Below, piece by piece: positions 14,209 to 15,294 of a stretch of DNA of 15,294 nt. Under the pieces are notes generated by a model, which made no database searches, was not told the origin of the DNA, and saw nothing but the letters and a program-made list of their open reading frames with translations. Location of the stretch: the NCBI GenBank assembly GCA_902520575.1, contig CABYOG010000025.1, forward strand, positions 1 to 15,294, given 5' to 3'. Origin of the DNA: an uncultured SAR116 cluster alpha proteobacterium (lineage in GTDB: Bacteria > Pseudomonadota > Alphaproteobacteria > Puniceispirillales > Puniceispirillaceae). The position numbers were made by a program, and so were the translations under genes. Position 1 is the first letter of the stretch; each line of letters opens with the position of its first letter.

Positions 14209-14531
14209 TGGTCAAAATCGATCCACAAATAATTACATTTTTTACACCTTTTATGAAGTTGGAAATTTACAGAAGCCCTCGCAATGATGACGTTTGGATC
14301 AGTTTTTACACATTTGATGATGAATTGTTAGAAACCAAAATCATTCTGGACAAAGATACAACTCCCTTAAAAATAGAAAGCATATTTGAAGAGGGTTGAA
14401 AAAAACTTTTCCACTCTATAAAAGCCAAAAAAATTGAAGATGGGTTTCTAACAACTTACGCCAAAATGAAAAATATTTCAGATAAAGAAGACACCTCAAT
14501 TGAAGAGCTTTGTCGCAATCTGAGCAAATGA
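14193..14531 (+). pseudogene. small unknown gene interrupted by in-frame TGA
   Basis: A frame of 113 codons in which codon 69 (14397-14399) is TGA. Sequence on both sides is protein-like in the same frame: a beta-rich first part (LEIYRSPRNDDVWISFYTF, then LLETKIILDK) and a helical, Lys-rich second part (LFHSIKAKKIEDGFLTTYAK, then EDTSIEELCRNLSK) up to TGA at 14531. Reading Trp at codon 69 gives EEG-W-KKLFHS, so one TGG-to-TGA change explains it. The ATG at 14193 has no ribosome binding site; TTG at 14208 follows GGAGGGG by 5 nt and is the better start. I recognise no family. Readthrough is possible but less likely than simple decay. Confidence 0.5.
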
Positions 14532-14598
14532 TTTAATCACTCTCAGAACGGGCTGCCTTGAGCAAGAGACTGTTGTGTGAATTCTTTGATATTGGAAG

Positions 14599-14628
14599 AA
14601 AAAAGCCCTACTGGAAAACCAGCAGGGC
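14599..14628 (-). terminator. intrinsic terminator, minus strand
   Basis: GCCCT-A-CTGG-AAAA-CCAG-C-AGGGC (14605-14628) is a 9-bp stem with one mismatch and a tetraloop. On the minus strand it is followed by six T (14599-14604). It ends the transcript of the small gene at 14735-14995 and contains the stop of the possible small ORF at 14608-14742. Confidence 0.8.
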
Positions 14629-14742
14629 ATGATTCTTGCTTAAGAGAGGAAGCGTGTCATCTTGCCACCTTACCGCAAGCCGTTTGTTCTCTGCCGGCAA
14701 CGGCATGATTTGACGTTTATTAATTTTTCCTGCCTCAATCAC
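14608..14742 (-). CDS. possible translationally coupled 44-residue ORF
   Basis: A GTG at 14742 overlaps the stop of the preceding gene (TGA at 14737-14735) in the -1 arrangement. The frame runs 44 residues to TAG at 14610 and includes an internal ATG at 14706. The part KRLAVRWQDDTLPLLSKNHALLVFQ is protein-like and its codons are richer in G+C than the flanks. The stop lies inside the terminator stem, so the ORF would use nearly the whole transcript tail. No family is recognised. It may be a relic of a longer gene or a real small protein. Confidence 0.3.
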   Translation of the reverse strand: MIEAGKINKRQIMPLPAENKRLAVRWQDDTLPLLSKNHALLVFQ

Positions 14743-14995
14743 TCTCTATTTTTGTAAGTGTGTACATGTCATGTGTTAACCCAAGCTCAGGGGCAATTTG
14801 CGGCATCCGCTCAGCCATTGTTTTTTCCATTTTTTCGGGGTCAGTGATGGTCGCTTTTATCATTGCTGTATGCTCATCCACTTTTCCAACCAAATCATCT
14901 TTCATGAATGTTTTTCTCAATTCCAAATCGCCATCATATACAGATTTCCATTTATCATAACTACAAGTGAATTTCGCTACTAAAAACATTTCCAT
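14735..14995 (-). CDS. small ferredoxin-like alpha/beta protein, paralogue 2
   Basis: 86-residue protein of unknown function with GGAGG 6 nt before the ATG at 14995. The layout is strand (FLVAKFTC), helix (YDKWKSVYDGDLELRKTF), strand (DLVGKVDEHTAMIKATI), helix (PEKMEKTMAERMPQIAPELG) and a last strand (YTLTKIE). FTC, KVDEH, ME..M and the terminal Y.L match the protein at 346-603, and W..VYDG resembles W..AFDG in the protein at 634-909. No membrane or export signal is seen. Its transcript ends at the terminator at 14599-14628. The function is unknown; the fold suggests a small dimer that binds a ligand or makes a compact enzyme. Confidence 0.75.
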   Translation of the reverse strand: MEMFLVAKFTCSYDKWKSVYDGDLELRKTFMKDDLVGKVDEHTAMIKATITDPEKMEKTMAERMPQIAPELGLTHDMYTLTKIESD

Positions 14996-15183
14996 CTGTT
15001 ACCTCCATTTCAAATTTGTTGATAACTCAAACAAATGACCTCATTGCATCCTTTATCTGCAATCATACTACCAACGCCAGTGTAAAAAAACCTGTTCAAA
15101 ATGGGCATTTGGTGCGCTCTTGCTTACCAAAGTTTCACCTTTTTTAGATGTGCTCTAGACCCATTTATGATTTACAATTCTAG

Positions 15184-15294
15184 TTATTCAACTGGGGTCA
15201 TTATTTTTTGTCCCTCAATACCCATTGCAACTACAAGAGCTTTTACTGGAACATTTCCAATATTTTTTGACTCATGAACAATACCTACATCCTC
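15184..15294 (-). CDS. cupin-like protein, C-terminal end (5' part outside window)
   Basis: The minus-strand frame is open from the right edge to TAA at 15184-15186, giving the last 36 residues. The sequence VGIVHESKNIGNVPVKALVV followed by a Gly-Glu-Gly turn and TPVE fits the end of a single-domain cupin, where H-x-(3)-N-x-G-x-x-P-(V/A)-(K/R)-x-L-x-V is common. The His may be the last metal ligand of the barrel. Substrate and start cannot be judged. The 187 nt between this stop and the next gene's start (14995) should hold that gene's promoter. Confidence 0.5.
   Translation of the reverse strand, partial: EDVGIVHESKNIGNVPVKALVVAMGIEGQKIMTPVE

Noticed and set aside
1..15294. CRISPR array, toxin-antitoxin pair or phage defence cluster
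   Set aside because: No spaced repeat array, nuclease or helicase defence gene, or paired small toxin/antitoxin frame was seen; the small proteins have ferredoxin-like patterns instead.

Overview
The window looks like a piece of an AT-rich alphaproteobacterial chromosome, probably from a free-living (possibly marine, SAR116-like) lineage. The evidence is a conserved core block of rlmB, tRNA-Tyr, tuf and tRNA-Trp, with typical alphaproteobacterial EF-Tu and tRNA sequences. The lineage is inferred from gene content; there is no rRNA or other taxonomic marker here. Accessory DNA lies on both sides of this core, and each side is anchored on a tRNA gene.

Layout. (1) 1-2732: the end of a probable integrated island. 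It holds a partial NTF2/SnoaL-like gene, two small alpha/beta proteins, a GFA-family zinc protein and a tyrosine integrase that starts just 3' of tRNA-Thr(TGT). (2) 2733-5347: chromosomal core with tRNA-Thr, rlmB (minus strand), tRNA-Tyr(GTA), tuf, tRNA-Trp(CCA) and an intrinsic terminator. (3) 5348-14096: accessory segment with a membrane-anchored metallophosphoesterase, a class III nucleotide cyclase, a decayed-gene stretch, and a tight minus-strand operon of four genes, mgsA-mgsB-mgsC-gmaS (equivalently glxB-glxC-glxD-glnT). (4) 14097-14150: a degenerate copy of the 3' half of tRNA-Trp plus about 10 bp of its flank. (5) 14151-15294: a gene broken by an in-frame TGA, a small alpha/beta protein related to those at the left end, a possible coupled small ORF, a terminator, and the 3' end of a cupin-like gene.

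How the genes work together. The four-gene operon encodes the three separate parts of a glutamate-synthase-like enzyme (glutaminase domain, GXGXG domain, FMN domain) plus a type III glutamine-synthetase-like ligase. In the methylamine N-methylglutamate pathway, GmaS makes gamma-glutamylmethylamide and MgsABC makes N-methylglutamate from it. The NMG dehydrogenase (mgdABCD) that would complete the pathway is not in this window. The same gene order also occurs as the rhizobial glxBCD-glnT set, so the substrate is not settled.

The most notable structural observation is the tRNA-Trp 3' duplication about 8.9 kb apart. It suggests that the methylamine-type operon, the cyclase and the phosphoesterase arrived as an island at tRNA-Trp. 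That island now lacks a recognisable integrase, and secE-nusG, which usually follow tRNA-Trp, are absent. A second, shorter direct repeat of the gmaS 3' end brackets the cyclase and may mark a nested insertion.
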